DNA from: Profundibacterium mesophilum KAUST100406-0324
Lineage (GTDB): Bacteria > Pseudomonadota > Alphaproteobacteria > Rhodobacterales > Rhodobacteraceae
DNA: 64,000 bases
Direction of reading: 5' to 3'
NCBI RefSeq assembly: GCF_009835145.1
Contig: NZ_APKE01000007.1
Span: 62,001 to 126,000, forward strand
This document shows, piece after piece, positions 42,852 to 52,972 of the stretch (positions are counted from its first letter, which is position 1; every line of letters starts with the position of its first letter). Position numbers and translations under genes: made by a program. The notes under the pieces were generated by a model. The model searched no databases and was not told where the DNA came from. It saw only the letters and a program-made list of their open reading frames with translations.

Positions 42852-43568
42852 TCAAAGGCGGATGATCTTCGCCTCGGTGACGTCGGTCATGTAGGCGAGG
42901 GCGCAATAGATGGTTCCGATCTCGTCATGCACCGGCTTCATCTGGCACCGAATGATCCGCGTGGTGCCATCCTCGTGCTGCAGGTCATAGTAGTATTCGT
43001 GCACCTTGCCGCCGAGGCAGCGATCGAACATTTCCCGTGCGCGGTCGTTGAATCGTGACAGCCCGATGATCTCCACCACGTGCATGCCGATCATCCCGAC
43101 CTGCGAGCGGCGGTTGAAGCTGGCATTGGTCGCGCTCGTTGCCAGGTAGCGGTAGTCCCGGTCGACCGCGCAGACCCGTTCAGGCGAATGAAAGACGTAG
43201 GAGGACATCCTCTGGTCGCTTGATGGCGCGGCGTTGCGCGGCGCCGGTGATCGGGGATGCGCCACCTCCTGCCGGGGCGCGAGCGTCCGGAATTGCGGCG
43301 AATGCCGGTGCAAAAGGCGCAGGGCGATCTCGGTGTCGCGCTCACGGGTGACACTGCGCTTGGCGCGGCTCGCGCGGATCATGAAGAACTGGACCTGCTC
43401 GCGCAGTTCGGCTTCCGTGTCGGGGACGTAGCGCTCGATCGCATCCATGACGCGCGCGGCCTCGCGCACCAGCTCCGCCTGGATGCGGGCGGACCCTTCT
43501 TCCGCAAAGCTCGCGCGAAGGCGTGCCTGCGTGAATGTCAGGTCCGCGATCAACTGGCCGATGCGCAT
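42852..43568 (-). CDS. PAS-domain protein of unknown role
   Basis: About 238 residues. The N-terminal half is helical and Arg-rich (QARLRASFAEEGSARIQAEL, YVPDTEAELREQVQFFMIRA). The C-terminal half is a single PAS/PAC domain: VCAVDRDYRYLATSATNASF, GMIGMHVVEIIGLSRFND, YYYDLQHEDGTTRIIRCQM and AYMTDVTEAK. No output domain follows, so it may act as a stand-alone sensor or partner protein. Start chosen at MRIGQL; an ATG eight codons upstream lacks a ribosome site. Divergent from the stress-protein-like gene over 260 bases. Confidence 0.8.
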   Translation of the reverse strand: MRIGQLIADLTFTQARLRASFAEEGSARIQAELVREAARVMDAIERYVPDTEAELREQVQFFMIRASRAKRSVTRERDTEIALRLLHRHSPQFRTLAPRQEVAHPRSPAPRNAAPSSDQRMSSYVFHSPERVCAVDRDYRYLATSATNASFNRRSQVGMIGMHVVEIIGLSRFNDRAREMFDRCLGGKVHEYYYDLQHEDGTTRIIRCQMKPVHDEIGTIYCALAYMTDVTEAKIIRL

Positions 43569-43828
43569 TTCTGCATACCCTGATCGTTGCATGCCGCATC
43601 GTGCACCGTGTCCGCACAATGCCGCAATAGCCATTGGTGACATGGCGCTGTCGCCGCTTCGCCGGAACCGCCGCTGCGCGCGCGGCTTGTGGGTGCAGGA
43701 ACGGCAGGCTCTGAAGGTCGGGGCATGATCTGCCGGGACCGTCCGAAGACCCGGCCACGTTCACCATTCGGCGCCCCCCGGGGGGGCGTGTCACGGCACC
43801 ATGCCATTTTTGCGAAAGGACGACTGAC

Positions 43829-44329
43829 ATGTCGCAACCCGAAGAACTGAGAACCGACCCGCGCAAGCGTATCTTCAAGGAACTCGACGATGTCAGGGCG
43901 GGAATGCTCGGGATCGAGGGCTCCGAGCAGCTGAGCCAGCCGATGACCCACCATGCCTTTCCCGAGGAGGGGGTGCTGCGCTTCATCACGTCCCGGCAGA
44001 CCGATCTTGCCGAGGCGATCGGGTCCGGGCGGACGGCCCGCTACGTGGTGATCAGCAAGAACCACGATTTCTGGATGACCCTGCGCGGCGAGATGACGGT
44101 CTCGAACGACCGGGAGAAGATCGACGAGATCTGGTCGCGCGTCTCCGCCGCCTGGTTCGACGAGGGGCGCGAGGATCCGGAGGTCACGATGCTCGAGCTG
44201 CGCCTGACCGACGGCTCGGCCTGGGCGGCGACGGGCAACCCGCTGGTCTTCGGCTGGGAAATCCTGCGCGCCAACATGGACGAGGAGCACAAGCCGGAGA
44301 TCGGCGAGCAGGCGGAGATCCGTTTCTGA
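43829..44329 (+). CDS. Pyridoxamine-phosphate-oxidase-like general stress protein
   Basis: 166 residues of the split-barrel flavin-binding fold. HAFPEEGVLRFITSRQTDLA, ARYVVISKNHDFWMTLRGEM, IWSRVSAAWFDEGREDPEV and MLELRLTDGSAWAATGN match the Pyrid_ox_like/GSP26 family. Members bind FMN or FAD and are induced by stress; the reaction is not established. An AAAGGACG site precedes the ATG. A terminator-like hairpin follows. Confidence 0.9.
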   Translation: MSQPEELRTDPRKRIFKELDDVRAGMLGIEGSEQLSQPMTHHAFPEEGVLRFITSRQTDLAEAIGSGRTARYVVISKNHDFWMTLRGEMTVSNDREKIDEIWSRVSAAWFDEGREDPEVTMLELRLTDGSAWAATGNPLVFGWEILRANMDEEHKPEIGEQAEIRF

Positions 44330-44342
44330 GCGGCCGCATGCC

Positions 44343-44370
44343 GGGCGGGCATGATGGCCCGCCCCCCTTT
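44343..44370 (+). terminator. Intrinsic terminator between convergent genes
   Basis: GGGCGGGC (44343-44350) pairs perfectly with GCCCGCCC (44357-44364) around the loop ATGATG; CCCTTT follows. Located 13 bases past the stop of the stress protein gene and before the 3' end of panB on the other strand. Confidence 0.6.
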
Positions 44371-44400
44371 CGGTCCCCGCCAGCCTCCGCGCGCCCCTGT

Positions 44401-45216
44401 TTATCTGTAGGTCTCGTCCGGGCCGGGAAAGCTGCGCTCTCTGACATCCTCGGCATAGCGGCGCACCGATGCCTCGATCTGCGCGCCCAGGTCGCCGTAG
44501 ACCCTGACGAATTTCGGCGGGCGGCTGCCGAGCCCCAGCATGTCCTCGAGCACGAGGATCTGCCCGTCGCAATCGGCGCTGGCCCCGATGCCGATGGTCG
44601 GGATCGGCACGGCCTCGGTGATCTGGCGCGCCAGGGGCTCGACCACGCCCTCCACCACGAGGGCGAAGGCGCCGGCCTCCGCCACGGCCCTGGCATCGGC
44701 GATATGGGCCGGCCAGCTGTCCTCGTCGCGCCCTTGCGTCTTGAAGCCGCCCATCACATGGCTCGATTGCGGGGTCAGGCCGATATGCGCCATGACCGGG
44801 ATGCCGCGCTCGGTCAGGAAGCGGATCGTCTCGGCCATCCGCGCCCCGCCCTCGAGCTTGACGGCGCCGCACTGGGTCTCCTTCATGATCGTCGCCGCGT
44901 TGCGAAAGGCCACGTTCGGGCTCTCCTCGTAGCTGCCGAAGGGCATGTCCACGACGATGAGCGCGCGCTTCGTGCCGCGCACCACGGCGCGCCCGTGCAT
45001 GATCATTAGCTCGATCGGCACACCGACCGTCGTCTCCATCCCGTGCATCACCATCCCGAGCGAATCGCCCACCAGGATGAAATCGGCATGCTCATCCACG
45101 ATCGCCGCCGTGTGGGCATGATAGGAGGTGAGCGACACGATCGGGGTTCCGCCCTTGCGCGCGGCGATCTGCGGTACGGTGATCCGGCGGACCGGCTTGC
45201 TGGGTTCGGTGGACAT
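44401..45216 (-). CDS. panB: 3-methyl-2-oxobutanoate hydroxymethyltransferase PanB
   Basis: 271 residues. [41 protein letters not shown] with metal-binding Asp, [40 protein letters not shown] and [20 protein letters not shown] match PanB throughout. It makes ketopantoate from ketoisovalerate and methylene-THF in pantothenate/CoA synthesis. The start MSTEPSKP is preferred over an in-frame ATG nine codons upstream that lies inside panC. panC ends four bases upstream. Confidence 0.97.
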   Translation of the reverse strand: MSTEPSKPVRRITVPQIAARKGGTPIVSLTSYHAHTAAIVDEHADFILVGDSLGMVMHGMETTVGVPIELMIMHGRAVVRGTKRALIVVDMPFGSYEESPNVAFRNAATIMKETQCGAVKLEGGARMAETIRFLTERGIPVMAHIGLTPQSSHVMGGFKTQGRDEDSWPAHIADARAVAEAGAFALVVEGVVEPLARQITEAVPIPTIGIGASADCDGQILVLEDMLGLGSRPPKFVRVYGDLGAQIEASVRRYAEDVRERSFPGPDETYR

Positions 45217-45220
45217 CGGC

Positions 45221-46072
45221 TCAGGCCCCTCGGCTGACAACATGTTGATCTATCAGTAGCACGTCACCGAAGCGGACCGCCAGAAGCACCACCGCCGGCC
45301 GCTCCAGGGGGCCGCGCAAAGGCGCGAGGCTCTGCGCGTCGCGTATGTCGATGGCGCGGATGTCGGCCCCTTCGGCGGCATCGATGCGGGCCCGGATCGC
45401 GGCGCGCATCCGCGCAGTGCCGGCGCCTTGCGCGGCGAGGGTCTCGGCCTCGCGCAGCGCGGCGCGAAGGGCGGGGGCGGCGGCCCTGTGCTCGGGGGTG
45501 AGCCTGACATTGCGCGACGACATCGCAAGCCCGTCGGCCTCGCGCACGGTCGGCACCCCGACGATCTCGGGGCTCATGTCGAGATCGCGCACCATCCGGC
45601 GGATCACCGCCAGCTGCTGGTAATCCTTCTCGCCGAAGAAGGCCATATCAGGTGCGGCGAGGTTGAGCAGCTTGCACACCACCGTCGCCACGCCCCTGAA
45701 ATGCCCCGGACGCAGCCGCCCCATGAGCATCCGCGAAAGGCGCGCCGTCTCGACGCTCGTCTCGTGATCGGGGTGGTAGATCTCGGAAGGCAGGGGGGTG
45801 AAGACCGCGTCCACCCCTTCGGGCGCGAGCAGGGCCAGATCACGGTCGAGATCGCGCGGGTAGCTCTCGAGATCCTCGTTCGGGCCGAATTGCGCCGGGT
45901 TCACGAAGATGGTGACGACGACGCGCGCGCAGCGTTCCCGCGCCGCGCGCACCAGGCTCAGATGGCCCTCGTGAAGGTAGCCCATGGTCGGCACGAGCCC
46001 GACGCTCTCGCCCGCCCCGGCCCATGCCGCGCGCAGGGCGCGCAGTTCGGCTTTCGTTCTGCACTGCTCCAT
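45221..46072 (-). CDS. panC: Pantothenate synthetase PanC
   Basis: 283 residues. [17 protein letters not shown] holds the HxGH motif, [58 protein letters not shown] and [10 protein letters not shown] are all diagnostic. It condenses pantoate and beta-alanine with ATP. Start [10 protein letters not shown] with GAGGTGGA directly upstream. First gene of a panC-panB operon. Confidence 0.97.
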   Translation of the reverse strand: MEQCRTKAELRALRAAWAGAGESVGLVPTMGYLHEGHLSLVRAARERCARVVVTIFVNPAQFGPNEDLESYPRDLDRDLALLAPEGVDAVFTPLPSEIYHPDHETSVETARLSRMLMGRLRPGHFRGVATVVCKLLNLAAPDMAFFGEKDYQQLAVIRRMVRDLDMSPEIVGVPTVREADGLAMSSRNVRLTPEHRAAAPALRAALREAETLAAQGAGTARMRAAIRARIDAAEGADIRAIDIRDAQSLAPLRGPLERPAVVLLAVRFGDVLLIDQHVVSRGA

Positions 46073-46343
46073 TCCACCTCTCCCGGTTCGGCACTCGGGG
46101 CGCGCTGTCGCTTTTCGCGGCGCCCGTGCCGGGACGGGCCGCGACCCTCCCGCCCGTCCTAGCGTGGGCGCCGCGGGGCCCGCAAGACGCGGCGCGCGCA
46201 GGGCGGCAGGGGAGCGGCCGGGCGCGCGCTCCGCATGCGACAATCGCCGCCAAAAGCGGTCCCGCCTCCCGGTTTGCATGGCACCCGGCAACCCCGCGCG
46301 CTACGTCGGGGGAGGGCGGAATCGCGCATGGGGGAACGGCGGC

Positions 46344-47366
46344 ATGGGGCAAGACAAGGCCAAGGGGCGCGGCGGGGCGGCACGGGCCGGCATGCTGGCC
46401 GCGGCTCTCCTCACGGTGCCGGGCGTCTCTTCCTCGGTCGCGCAGGAGCGCACCTTCCTGGGAACCAGCCGTATCTTCAGCAATGATTCGCTCGGCGATG
46501 GCCAGGATCGCTGGCGCAGCGGCAGCTACGGCATCGGTGTCTTCTTCGGGCCGCGCCCTTCCTCCGGCAGCCGCCCGATCGCCGATCCCGGCGCCCCTGA
46601 CGTCACCGGCTCCATGCCGCGATCGGACGCGGTCCCGGACGGCGCGCGCGGCCTCGGGCGGTTCGGCGAGACGCTCGAATTCCGGCTTTCGGGGCAGATC
46701 GTCGCGCCGGCGAACCTGGTGCGTCCCGCCCGCCGCGACCGCCCGCATGCAAGTGTCGTGAGCGCGGGCATCTTCACCCATCTCGCATGGGGCGAGGCGC
46801 AGGCATCCACCGGCTTCGGAGCCGAGATCACCGGCCCGTCGACCGGGCTGATGCGGTTCCAGGACCGCGCGCACGCCGCGCTGGGCCTCGAGGCGCGGGG
46901 GGATGGTCCGGTCATCCCGGACGCCGTGCACCCGATGCTCGATTTCGAGCTAGCGGGAGGACATGCGGCGCCCCTGACCCGCCTGCGGCCCTTCGCGCAG
47001 GTGCATGTCGGGGTGGAGAGCCTTGCGCGCGCGGGCATCGACCTGCTGATCGGTCATGGCAGCGGCGCGCCCGTCTTCACCCGCGATCCGGTGACCGGCC
47101 ACCTGATGCGCGGCCCCGCGGGGCGCAGCGACGGGCCGGGGGCGGGGCTCGCGGCGGGGGCGGACATCGCGCGGGTCTGGCACAGCGATCTTTTCGAGGG
47201 CAGCCCGGTGCGCACGCGCGATTGGCGCGGCCGCGCGCGGCTCGGGATCTCGGCCCGGCTTGGCGGATACGGGGTTTTTTACGGGGTGAGCTATCTCGGC
47301 CCCGAATTCGAGGGGCAGGGCGGCGGGCAGCTGGTCGGCTCGCTGCGGCTCGGCACCGCGTTCTGA
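46344..47366 (+). CDS. LpxR-like (DUF2219) outer-membrane protein
   Basis: About 340 residues with a signal peptide (AGMLAAALLTVPGVSSSVAQ). FLGTSRIFSNDSLGDGQDRWRSGSYGI corresponds to the N-terminal ND...G.DR..T pattern of lipid A 3'-O-deacylases. The rest is rich in alternating beta strands and Gly/Arg turns and ends in a strand with terminal Phe (GSLRLGTAF), a mark of beta-barrel proteins. Enzyme activity is uncertain because the catalytic His/Asn region was not clearly located. Start uncertain (ATG 46344 or a few codons later). Confidence 0.8.
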   Translation: MGQDKAKGRGGAARAGMLAAALLTVPGVSSSVAQERTFLGTSRIFSNDSLGDGQDRWRSGSYGIGVFFGPRPSSGSRPIADPGAPDVTGSMPRSDAVPDGARGLGRFGETLEFRLSGQIVAPANLVRPARRDRPHASVVSAGIFTHLAWGEAQASTGFGAEITGPSTGLMRFQDRAHAALGLEARGDGPVIPDAVHPMLDFELAGGHAAPLTRLRPFAQVHVGVESLARAGIDLLIGHGSGAPVFTRDPVTGHLMRGPAGRSDGPGAGLAAGADIARVWHSDLFEGSPVRTRDWRGRARLGISARLGGYGVFYGVSYLGPEFEGQGGGQLVGSLRLGTAF

Positions 47367-47382
47367 GGCAGCGGCACGGCCA

Positions 47383-47410
47383 TTGACACCCCGCCGGGGC
47401 GGAGTATAAG
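47383..47410 (+). promoter_or_regulatory. Sigma70-type promoter of rpsD
   Basis: TTGACA at 47383-47388 and TATAAG at 47405-47410, 16 bases apart, both nearly consensus. It lies 17 bases after the LpxR-like gene and about 140 bases before rpsD. The long, partly structured leader leaves room for S4-style autoregulation, though no specific structure was proven. Confidence 0.8.
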
Positions 47411-47551
47411 GCGCGCCTGTCCCGGCGGATCGTCCGGCGGGGCGTCTTTGGTGTTGGTGGACCCCGCGAGGGGAACCCTGTCAGGCCTCGGCCAGAGGAC
47501 AACGCCCTTCACGCCGCCCCCGCGCGGCACAATGACGAAGGAGATCAGACG

Positions 47552-48172
47552 GTGACCAAACGCACCTCTGCCAAGTACAAGATCGACCGCCGCATGGGCG
47601 AGAACATCTGGGGACGTCCGAAATCCCCGGTGAACCGCCGCGAATACGGCCCCGGCCAGCACGGTCAGCGCCGCAAGGGCAAGCTTTCGGATTTCGGCCT
47701 GCAGCTTCGCGCCAAGCAGAAGCTCAAGGGCCATTACGGCGATCTGACCGAAAAGCAGTTCCGCCGCATCTTCACCGAGGCCGAGCGCGTCAAGGGTGAC
47801 ACCGGCGAGAACCTGATCGGCCTGCTCGAGCGCCGTCTGGACGCCGTCGTCTACCGCGCCAAGTTCGTGCCGACCGTCTTCGCCGCGCGCCAGTTCGTGA
47901 ACCACGGCCATGTCACGGTGAACGGCAAGCGCGTCAACATCCCCTCCTACCGGGTCAAGGAAGGCGATGTCATCGCCGTGCGCGACAAGTCCAAGCAGCT
48001 GGCCATCGTGCTGGAAGCCGTCGGCCTCGCCGAGCGTGACACCCCCGACTATCTCGAGGTGGACCACTCCAAGATGACCGCGACCTTCACCCGCATTCCG
48101 GGCCTGGGCGATGTGCCCTTCGCGGTCCAGATGGAGCCGAACCTGGTCATCGAATACTACGCCCAGAACTGA
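47552..48172 (+). CDS. rpsD: 30S ribosomal protein S4
   Basis: 206 residues from a GTG start with AAGGAG upstream. [56 protein letters not shown] and the S4 RNA-binding domain ([23 protein letters not shown] through [17 protein letters not shown]) cover the whole protein. Assembles early on 16S rRNA. Monocistronic, with its own promoter and terminator. Confidence 0.98.
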   Translation: MTKRTSAKYKIDRRMGENIWGRPKSPVNRREYGPGQHGQRRKGKLSDFGLQLRAKQKLKGHYGDLTEKQFRRIFTEAERVKGDTGENLIGLLERRLDAVVYRAKFVPTVFAARQFVNHGHVTVNGKRVNIPSYRVKEGDVIAVRDKSKQLAIVLEAVGLAERDTPDYLEVDHSKMTATFTRIPGLGDVPFAVQMEPNLVIEYYAQN

Positions 48173-48194
48173 TCCGAAGGCGTATGCGATTGCG

Positions 48195-48221
48195 GGGTCG
48201 TCCTTTGGGGCGGCCCTTTTT
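48195..48221 (+). terminator. Rho-independent terminator of rpsD
   Basis: GGGTCGTCC (48195-48203) pairs with GGGCGGCCC (48208-48216), nine pairs including three G-T style wobbles, loop TTTG, followed by TTTTT. Located 22 bases after the rpsD stop. Confidence 0.88.
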
Positions 48222-48336
48222 CGTGCCGAAGGGCAACAGTCGTCCCGCGGGGGCGGGCGCCGCGCCCCCGGGCGCGCCGTTGCCGCTGGTCACGACGGGC
48301 GGCGCTGTTTAAGAGGGACCCGTTCAGGGGGATACC

Positions 48337-49425
48337 ATGACGCAGTCGATCGAGCCGAGATCGGGAATTCTGGAAATCGCGCCCTATCAGGGCGGGGCGA
48401 GCCATGCCGAGGGCGTGGCCGAGGTCGTGAAGCTGAGTTCGAACGAGAACCCGCATGGCGCGCCCGAGGCGGCGCGAGAGGCGCTGCGCCGCACGGCCCA
48501 TCTCATCCACCGTTATCCCTCGACCGATCACGGCGAGCTGCGCCGGGCGATCGGCGAGGTTCAAGGCCTCGATGCCGAGCGGATCATCTGCGGCGCGGGC
48601 TCGGACGAGATCATCTCGATGCTGTGCATGGCCTATACCGGCCCCGGCACCGAGGTGATCCATACCGAGCACGGCTTCGCGATGTACCGCATCAGCACGC
48701 TCGCCGCAGGCGCCGTGCCGGTCGAGGTTCCCGAGCATCGCAGGACGGTCGATATCGAGGCGATCCTCGAGGCATGCAACTTCCGCACCCGCCTGGTCTT
48801 CATCGCCAATCCCGCCAATCCGACGGGAACGATGATCGACATGCAGACGATCGAGCAGCTCGCCGACAGGCTGCCGCCCCATGTCCTCCTGGTGCTCGAC
48901 GGCGCCTATGCCGAATATGCCGAAGGGTATGATGGGGGCGCGCGGCTCGCGGGGAGCTGGCCGAATGTCTTCATGACGCGGACCTTCTCCAAGATCTACG
49001 GTCTCGGGGGGCTGCGCGTCGGCTGGGGATACGGGCCGGCCGCGGTGATCGACGTGCTGAACCGGGTGCGCGGACCCTTCAACCTCGGCGATCCGCAGCT
49101 GCGCGCGGCGGAGGCCGCGATGCGCGATACCGGCTTCGTGCAGCGCTGCCGGGCGGAGAACGCGCGGATGCGTGACTGGCTCGCGCATGGCCTGGCGCAG
49201 CAGGGTGTCCCCTCCGATCCCTCCCATGCAAATTTCGTGCTGGCGCGCTTTGCCTCGCCGCAGGAAGCGGATGCCTGCGAGGCGCATCTGCGGGCCGACG
49301 GCCTGCTGGTGCGCAAGGTCGGCGGATACAAGCTTCCCGACTGCCTGCGCATCACGGTGGGCGACGAGGCGTCATGCCGCCGCGTGGTGCATTCGGTCGC
49401 AAGGTTCAAGGCCTCGGCCCCGTGA
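48337..49425 (+). CDS. hisC: Histidinol-phosphate/aromatic aminotransferase HisC
   Basis: 362 residues of PLP class II aminotransferase. [65 protein letters not shown], the PLP lysine in [18 protein letters not shown], and RITVGD. Works in histidine synthesis. Because tyrA is fused to it by a four-base overlap, it probably also transaminates prephenate or 4-hydroxyphenylpyruvate in tyrosine synthesis. Confidence 0.95.
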   Translation: MTQSIEPRSGILEIAPYQGGASHAEGVAEVVKLSSNENPHGAPEAAREALRRTAHLIHRYPSTDHGELRRAIGEVQGLDAERIICGAGSDEIISMLCMAYTGPGTEVIHTEHGFAMYRISTLAAGAVPVEVPEHRRTVDIEAILEACNFRTRLVFIANPANPTGTMIDMQTIEQLADRLPPHVLLVLDGAYAEYAEGYDGGARLAGSWPNVFMTRTFSKIYGLGGLRVGWGYGPAAVIDVLNRVRGPFNLGDPQLRAAEAAMRDTGFVQRCRAENARMRDWLAHGLAQQGVPSDPSHANFVLARFASPQEADACEAHLRADGLLVRKVGGYKLPDCLRITVGDEASCRRVVHSVARFKASAP

Positions 49426-50354
49426 GCGTCCTCTACAAGCGCGTGGCGCTGATCGGCCTCGGCCTCATCGCGGGCTCCATGTCGCACGCGATGAGGCGCG
49501 CGGGACTTGCGAAAGAGGTCGTGGGCACCGCGCGCTCGGCCGCCACCCGGGCCGAGGCACGCGAGATCGGTCTGTGCGACCGGATCGTGGAGACGGCCGC
49601 CGAAGCGGTGCAGGGGGCCGATCTGGTGGTCATCGCGACCCCCGTCGGGGTGATGGGCGCGGTCGCCGCGCAGATCGCGCCGCATCTCGCCCCCGGCGCG
49701 ACCCTCACCGATGTCGGCTCCGTCAAGCGCCGGGTCATCGACGAGATCGCGCCGCATGTGCCGCCGGGAGTTCATTTCGTTCCGGGCCATCCGCTTGCCG
49801 GCACCGAGCATAGCGGACCGAACTCGGGCTTTGCCGAGCTTTTCGAGAATCGCTGGTGCCTGCTGATCGCCGATGAGCGGACGGATGCGGCGGCGCTGTC
49901 GCGCCTGTCGCGCCTGTGGCAGGGGATGGGGGCACGCACCGAGGTGATGGATGCCGATCACCACGATCTCGTGCTCGCCGTGACCAGCCACACGCCCCAT
50001 CTCATCGCCTATACCATGGTCGGTGTGGCCGACGATCTGGGCCGTGTGACCGACAGCGAGGTCATCAAGTATTCGGCGGCCGGCTTCCGGGACTTCACCC
50101 GCATCGCCGCTTCCGATCCGACCATGTGGCGCGACGTCTTCCTGACGAACAGGGAGGCGACGCTCGAGATCCTCGGCCGTTTCACCGAAGAGCTCTTCGC
50201 GCTGCAACGGGCGATCCGGACCGGCGACGGGGATCACCTGTTCGACTATTTCACCCGCACGAGGGCCATCAGGCGTGGCATCATCGAGGCGGGACAGGAC
50301 ACGGCCGCTCCCGATTTCGGACGCGGCGCGGCACGGAAGGAGACCGGCACATGA
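49422..50354 (+). CDS. tyrA: Prephenate/arogenate dehydrogenase TyrA
   Basis: 310 residues from a GTG start overlapping hisC. NAD(P)-binding [53 protein letters not shown] and the catalytic His of [11 protein letters not shown] are standard TyrA. Oxidative decarboxylation of prephenate or arogenate toward tyrosine. The final overlap with the extensin-like gene is four bases. Confidence 0.95.
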   Translation: MSVLYKRVALIGLGLIAGSMSHAMRRAGLAKEVVGTARSAATRAEAREIGLCDRIVETAAEAVQGADLVVIATPVGVMGAVAAQIAPHLAPGATLTDVGSVKRRVIDEIAPHVPPGVHFVPGHPLAGTEHSGPNSGFAELFENRWCLLIADERTDAAALSRLSRLWQGMGARTEVMDADHHDLVLAVTSHTPHLIAYTMVGVADDLGRVTDSEVIKYSAAGFRDFTRIAASDPTMWRDVFLTNREATLEILGRFTEELFALQRAIRTGDGDHLFDYFTRTRAIRRGIIEAGQDTAAPDFGRGAARKETGT

Positions 50355-50968
50355 GCGTTTCTGCCTGGCGCGCGAGGGGGCTTGCCCTGATCGCGGGAGC
50401 CGCCGTCGCGGGATGCGGCGGCGATGACGACGTGGTCTCGCGCAGGGGCGGGCTGTGCGGTATGCCTTCCCTCGCGGGCAGCGTCCTGCCGGCCGTCAGC
50501 AGCCCGGTCGATGGCTGCGGGATCGAGGCGCCGGTGCGCGTCGAGGCCGTCGGCGGCGTCGCGCTCAGCCCGTCCGCCGTTCTCGACTGCTCGGCGGCCG
50601 AAGCGCTCGCCACATGGGTCAAGACGGGGCTCAAACCGGCCGTGGGCCGGCGCGGCGGGGGGGTCTCCTCGATCCGCGTCGCCGCCGATTACGCCTGCAG
50701 GACGCGCAATTCGCGCGCCGGCGCGAAGATCTCCGAGCACGGCCGCGGCCGCGCCATCGACATCTCGGCGCTGCTGCTCAAGGACGGCACGCGCATCGAT
50801 GTCGAGCAGGGATGGGGCGAACGGCGCGACGGGGCACTTCTGCGCCGTCTGCACGGTGCGGCCTGCGGCCCCTTCGGCACGGTGCTGGGCCCCGATTCCG
50901 ACGTCTATCACCGCGACCATTTTCACTTCGACAGCGCCAGCTACAGCATGGGCAGCTACTGCCGCTGA
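50351..50968 (+). CDS. Extensin-like (PF06904-type) lipoprotein
   Basis: 205 residues with a lipoprotein signal: LALIAGAAVAGCGG places the lipidated Cys after AVAG. The C-terminal extensin-like domain includes CGIEAPVRVEAVGGVALSPSA, YACRTRNSRAGAKISEHGRG, AIDISALLLKDG and the terminal VYHRDHFHFDSA. The His/Asp pattern resembles D-Ala-D-Ala carboxypeptidase-like metal sites, hinting at cell-wall work. Coupled to tyrA by ATGA overlap, apparently only by location. Confidence 0.88.
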   Translation: MSVSAWRARGLALIAGAAVAGCGGDDDVVSRRGGLCGMPSLAGSVLPAVSSPVDGCGIEAPVRVEAVGGVALSPSAVLDCSAAEALATWVKTGLKPAVGRRGGGVSSIRVAADYACRTRNSRAGAKISEHGRGRAIDISALLLKDGTRIDVEQGWGERRDGALLRRLHGAACGPFGTVLGPDSDVYHRDHFHFDSASYSMGSYCR

Positions 50969-51010
50969 CCGCTCGCGCGGCGGATCGCGGGGTCTGTGCC
51001 GCAGGCACGA

Positions 51011-51044
51011 AGGGGGCGGCCCCGCTTCCGGGTGACCGCCCCCT
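51011..51044. terminator. Hairpin between convergent genes
   Basis: AGGGGGCGG (51011-51019) pairs perfectly with CCGCCCCCT (51036-51044) around a 16-base loop. It lies in the 105 bases between the 3' ends of the extensin-like gene and prpE and could stop transcription from either side; no clear T-tract. Confidence 0.5.
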
Positions 51045-51073
51045 GGCTTGCGATGAGCGCGCCGCTCCGCGGT

Positions 51074-52972
51074 TCAGCCGCCGCTTGCCGGATGGCCGGC
51101 CTTCGCGAGGGCCTCGCGGATTTCGTCCAGAATGGCCGGATCGTCGATCGTCGCGGGTGCCTTGACCGTCTCGCCATCGGCCAGCTTGACCATCGTGGCA
51201 CGCAGGATCTTGCCCGAGCGCGTCTTGGGAAGGCGATCGACGACGAGGACCGTCTTGAACGCCGCGACCGGCCCGATCCGGTCGCGCACCATGGCCACGC
51301 ATTCGCGCGCGACCGTCTCATGCGCCTTGTTCACCCCCTTGGTCAAACAGACGAGCCCGATCGGGAGCTGACCCTTCAGCGCGTCGGCGGCGCCGATCAC
51401 CGCGCATTCCGCAACATCGGGATGGTCCGAAAGGACCTCCTCCATCAGCCCGGTCGAGAGCCTGTGGCCCGCGACATTGATCACGTCATCGGTGCGCGCC
51501 ATGATCCACAGGTAGTTGTCTTTATCGACATAGCCGGCATCGCCGGTCTCGTAATAGCCCGGGAACCGCTCAAGATAGGCCTTGCGGAACCGCCCTTCGG
51601 CATTCCACAGCGTCGGCAGGGTGCCGGGCGGCAGCGGCAGCTTGATCGCGATGGCGCCGAGCGCGCCGGTCTCCATCTCGCGGCCATCCTCGCCCAGGAT
51701 GCGGATGTCGAAGCCGGGAAGGGCGACCGTCGGAGACCCGATCTTCACCGGAAGCGCCTCGATGCCGGCGGGGTTGCCGATCATCGGGAAGCCGCTCTCG
51801 GTCTGCCACCAGTGGTCGTAGACGGGCACGCCCATGACGCGCTGCGCCCATTCGATCGTGTCCGGATCGGCGCGCTCCCCGGCGAGATAGAGCGCGCGCA
51901 GGCGCGAGATGTCGTAGCCTTCGAGCGCCTCGGCCTTGGGGTCCTCGCGCTTGATCGCCCTGAACGCGGTGGGCGCGGTGAAGAAGCTGCGCACGTCATG
52001 CTCGTCGATGACGCGCCAGAAGGTGCCGGCATCGGGCGTGCCGACCGGCTTGCCCTCGAACATCACGCTGGTGTTGCCATGCACCAGCGGGCCGTAGACG
52101 ATATAGCTGTGCCCCACGACCCAGCCGACATCGGAGGCCGCCCAGAAGACCTCGCCCGGCTCCACGTCGTAGACGTTCTTCATCGTCCAGTGGAGCGCGA
52201 CGAGATGGCCCCCGGTATGGCGCACCACGCCCTTGGGTTGCCCCGTCGTGCCGGAGGTATAGAGCACGTAGACCGGGTGGTTGCCCTCGACGGGAAGGCA
52301 GTCGGCGGGCTCGGCGCCCTCCTGGAACGCCTCCCATTCGTGATCGCGCCCTTCCACGAGATCGGCTGTCCCCTGCGAGCGCTGCAGGATGACGCAGAAA
52401 TCGGGCTTGTGCGCGGCCATCTCGATGGCACCGTCGAGCAGGGGCTTGTAGGCGACGATGCGTCCCGGCTCGATGCCGCAGGAGCCGGCGATGATCGCCT
52501 TGGGCGCGGCATCGTCGATCCGCGTGGCAAGCTCGTTGGCGGCGAAACCGCCGAAGACGACCGAATGGATCGCGCCGATCCGGGTGCAGGCGAGCATGGC
52601 GATCATCGCCTCGGGCACCATCGGCATGTAGATGATGACCCGGTCGCCCTTGCCGATGCCCTGCCGCGCGAGCGCCCCGGCAAAGCGCGCGGTGCGCTCG
52701 GTCATCTCGGCAAAGGTGAAACTGGTTTTCGTGCCGGTGACGGGGCTGTCGTAGATCAGCGCCTTCTGCTCGCCGCGCCCGTTCTCCACGTGGCGGTCGA
52801 GCGCGTTGTAGCAGGTGTTGGTCAGCCCGTCGGAGAACCACTCGTAAAGCGGGGCATTCTCGTCGAAAAGCGCCCTTGAAGGGAATCGCTCCCAATGGAT
52901 GGATTTCGCCTGCTCCATCCACCACCCTTCGGGGTCCGTCTTCCAGCTCTCGTACACGTCGCTGTAGGTCAT
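51074..52972 (-). CDS. prpE: Propionyl-CoA synthetase PrpE (ACSS3-like)
   Basis: 632 residues of the acetyl/propionyl-CoA synthetase family. IYMPMVPEAMIAMLACTRIGAIHSVVFGGF, VLYTSGTTGQPKGVVRHTGGH, VYDHWWQTESGFPM, DDVINVAGHRLSTGLMEE and the catalytic lysine of KTRSGKILRATM. The short N-terminus and sequence favour the propionyl-CoA type (PrpE/ACSS3) over Acs. Activates propionate, and to some extent acetate, with ATP. It stands alone on the minus strand. Confidence 0.93.
   Translation of the reverse strand: MTYSDVYESWKTDPEGWWMEQAKSIHWERFPSRALFDENAPLYEWFSDGLTNTCYNALDRHVENGRGEQKALIYDSPVTGTKTSFTFAEMTERTARFAGALARQGIGKGDRVIIYMPMVPEAMIAMLACTRIGAIHSVVFGGFAANELATRIDDAAPKAIIAGSCGIEPGRIVAYKPLLDGAIEMAAHKPDFCVILQRSQGTADLVEGRDHEWEAFQEGAEPADCLPVEGNHPVYVLYTSGTTGQPKGVVRHTGGHLVALHWTMKNVYDVEPGEVFWAASDVGWVVGHSYIVYGPLVHGNTSVMFEGKPVGTPDAGTFWRVIDEHDVRSFFTAPTAFRAIKREDPKAEALEGYDISRLRALYLAGERADPDTIEWAQRVMGVPVYDHWWQTESGFPMIGNPAGIEALPVKIGSPTVALPGFDIRILGEDGREMETGALGAIAIKLPLPPGTLPTLWNAEGRFRKAYLERFPGYYETGDAGYVDKDNYLWIMARTDDVINVAGHRLSTGLMEEVLSDHPDVAECAVIGAADALKGQLPIGLVCLTKGVNKAHETVARECVAMVRDRIGPVAAFKTVLVVDRLPKTRSGKILRATMVKLADGETVKAPATIDDPAILDEIREALAKAGHPASGG

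Noticed and set aside
42657-42852. tRNA-Ser as an integration site for a mobile element
   Set aside because: No integrase gene and no repeated tRNA 3' end was noticed; flanking genes are housekeeping or transport genes.
50996-52879. A 627-codon open frame on the plus strand
   Set aside because: Antisense to prpE, which has clear catalytic motifs; the frame has no family features.
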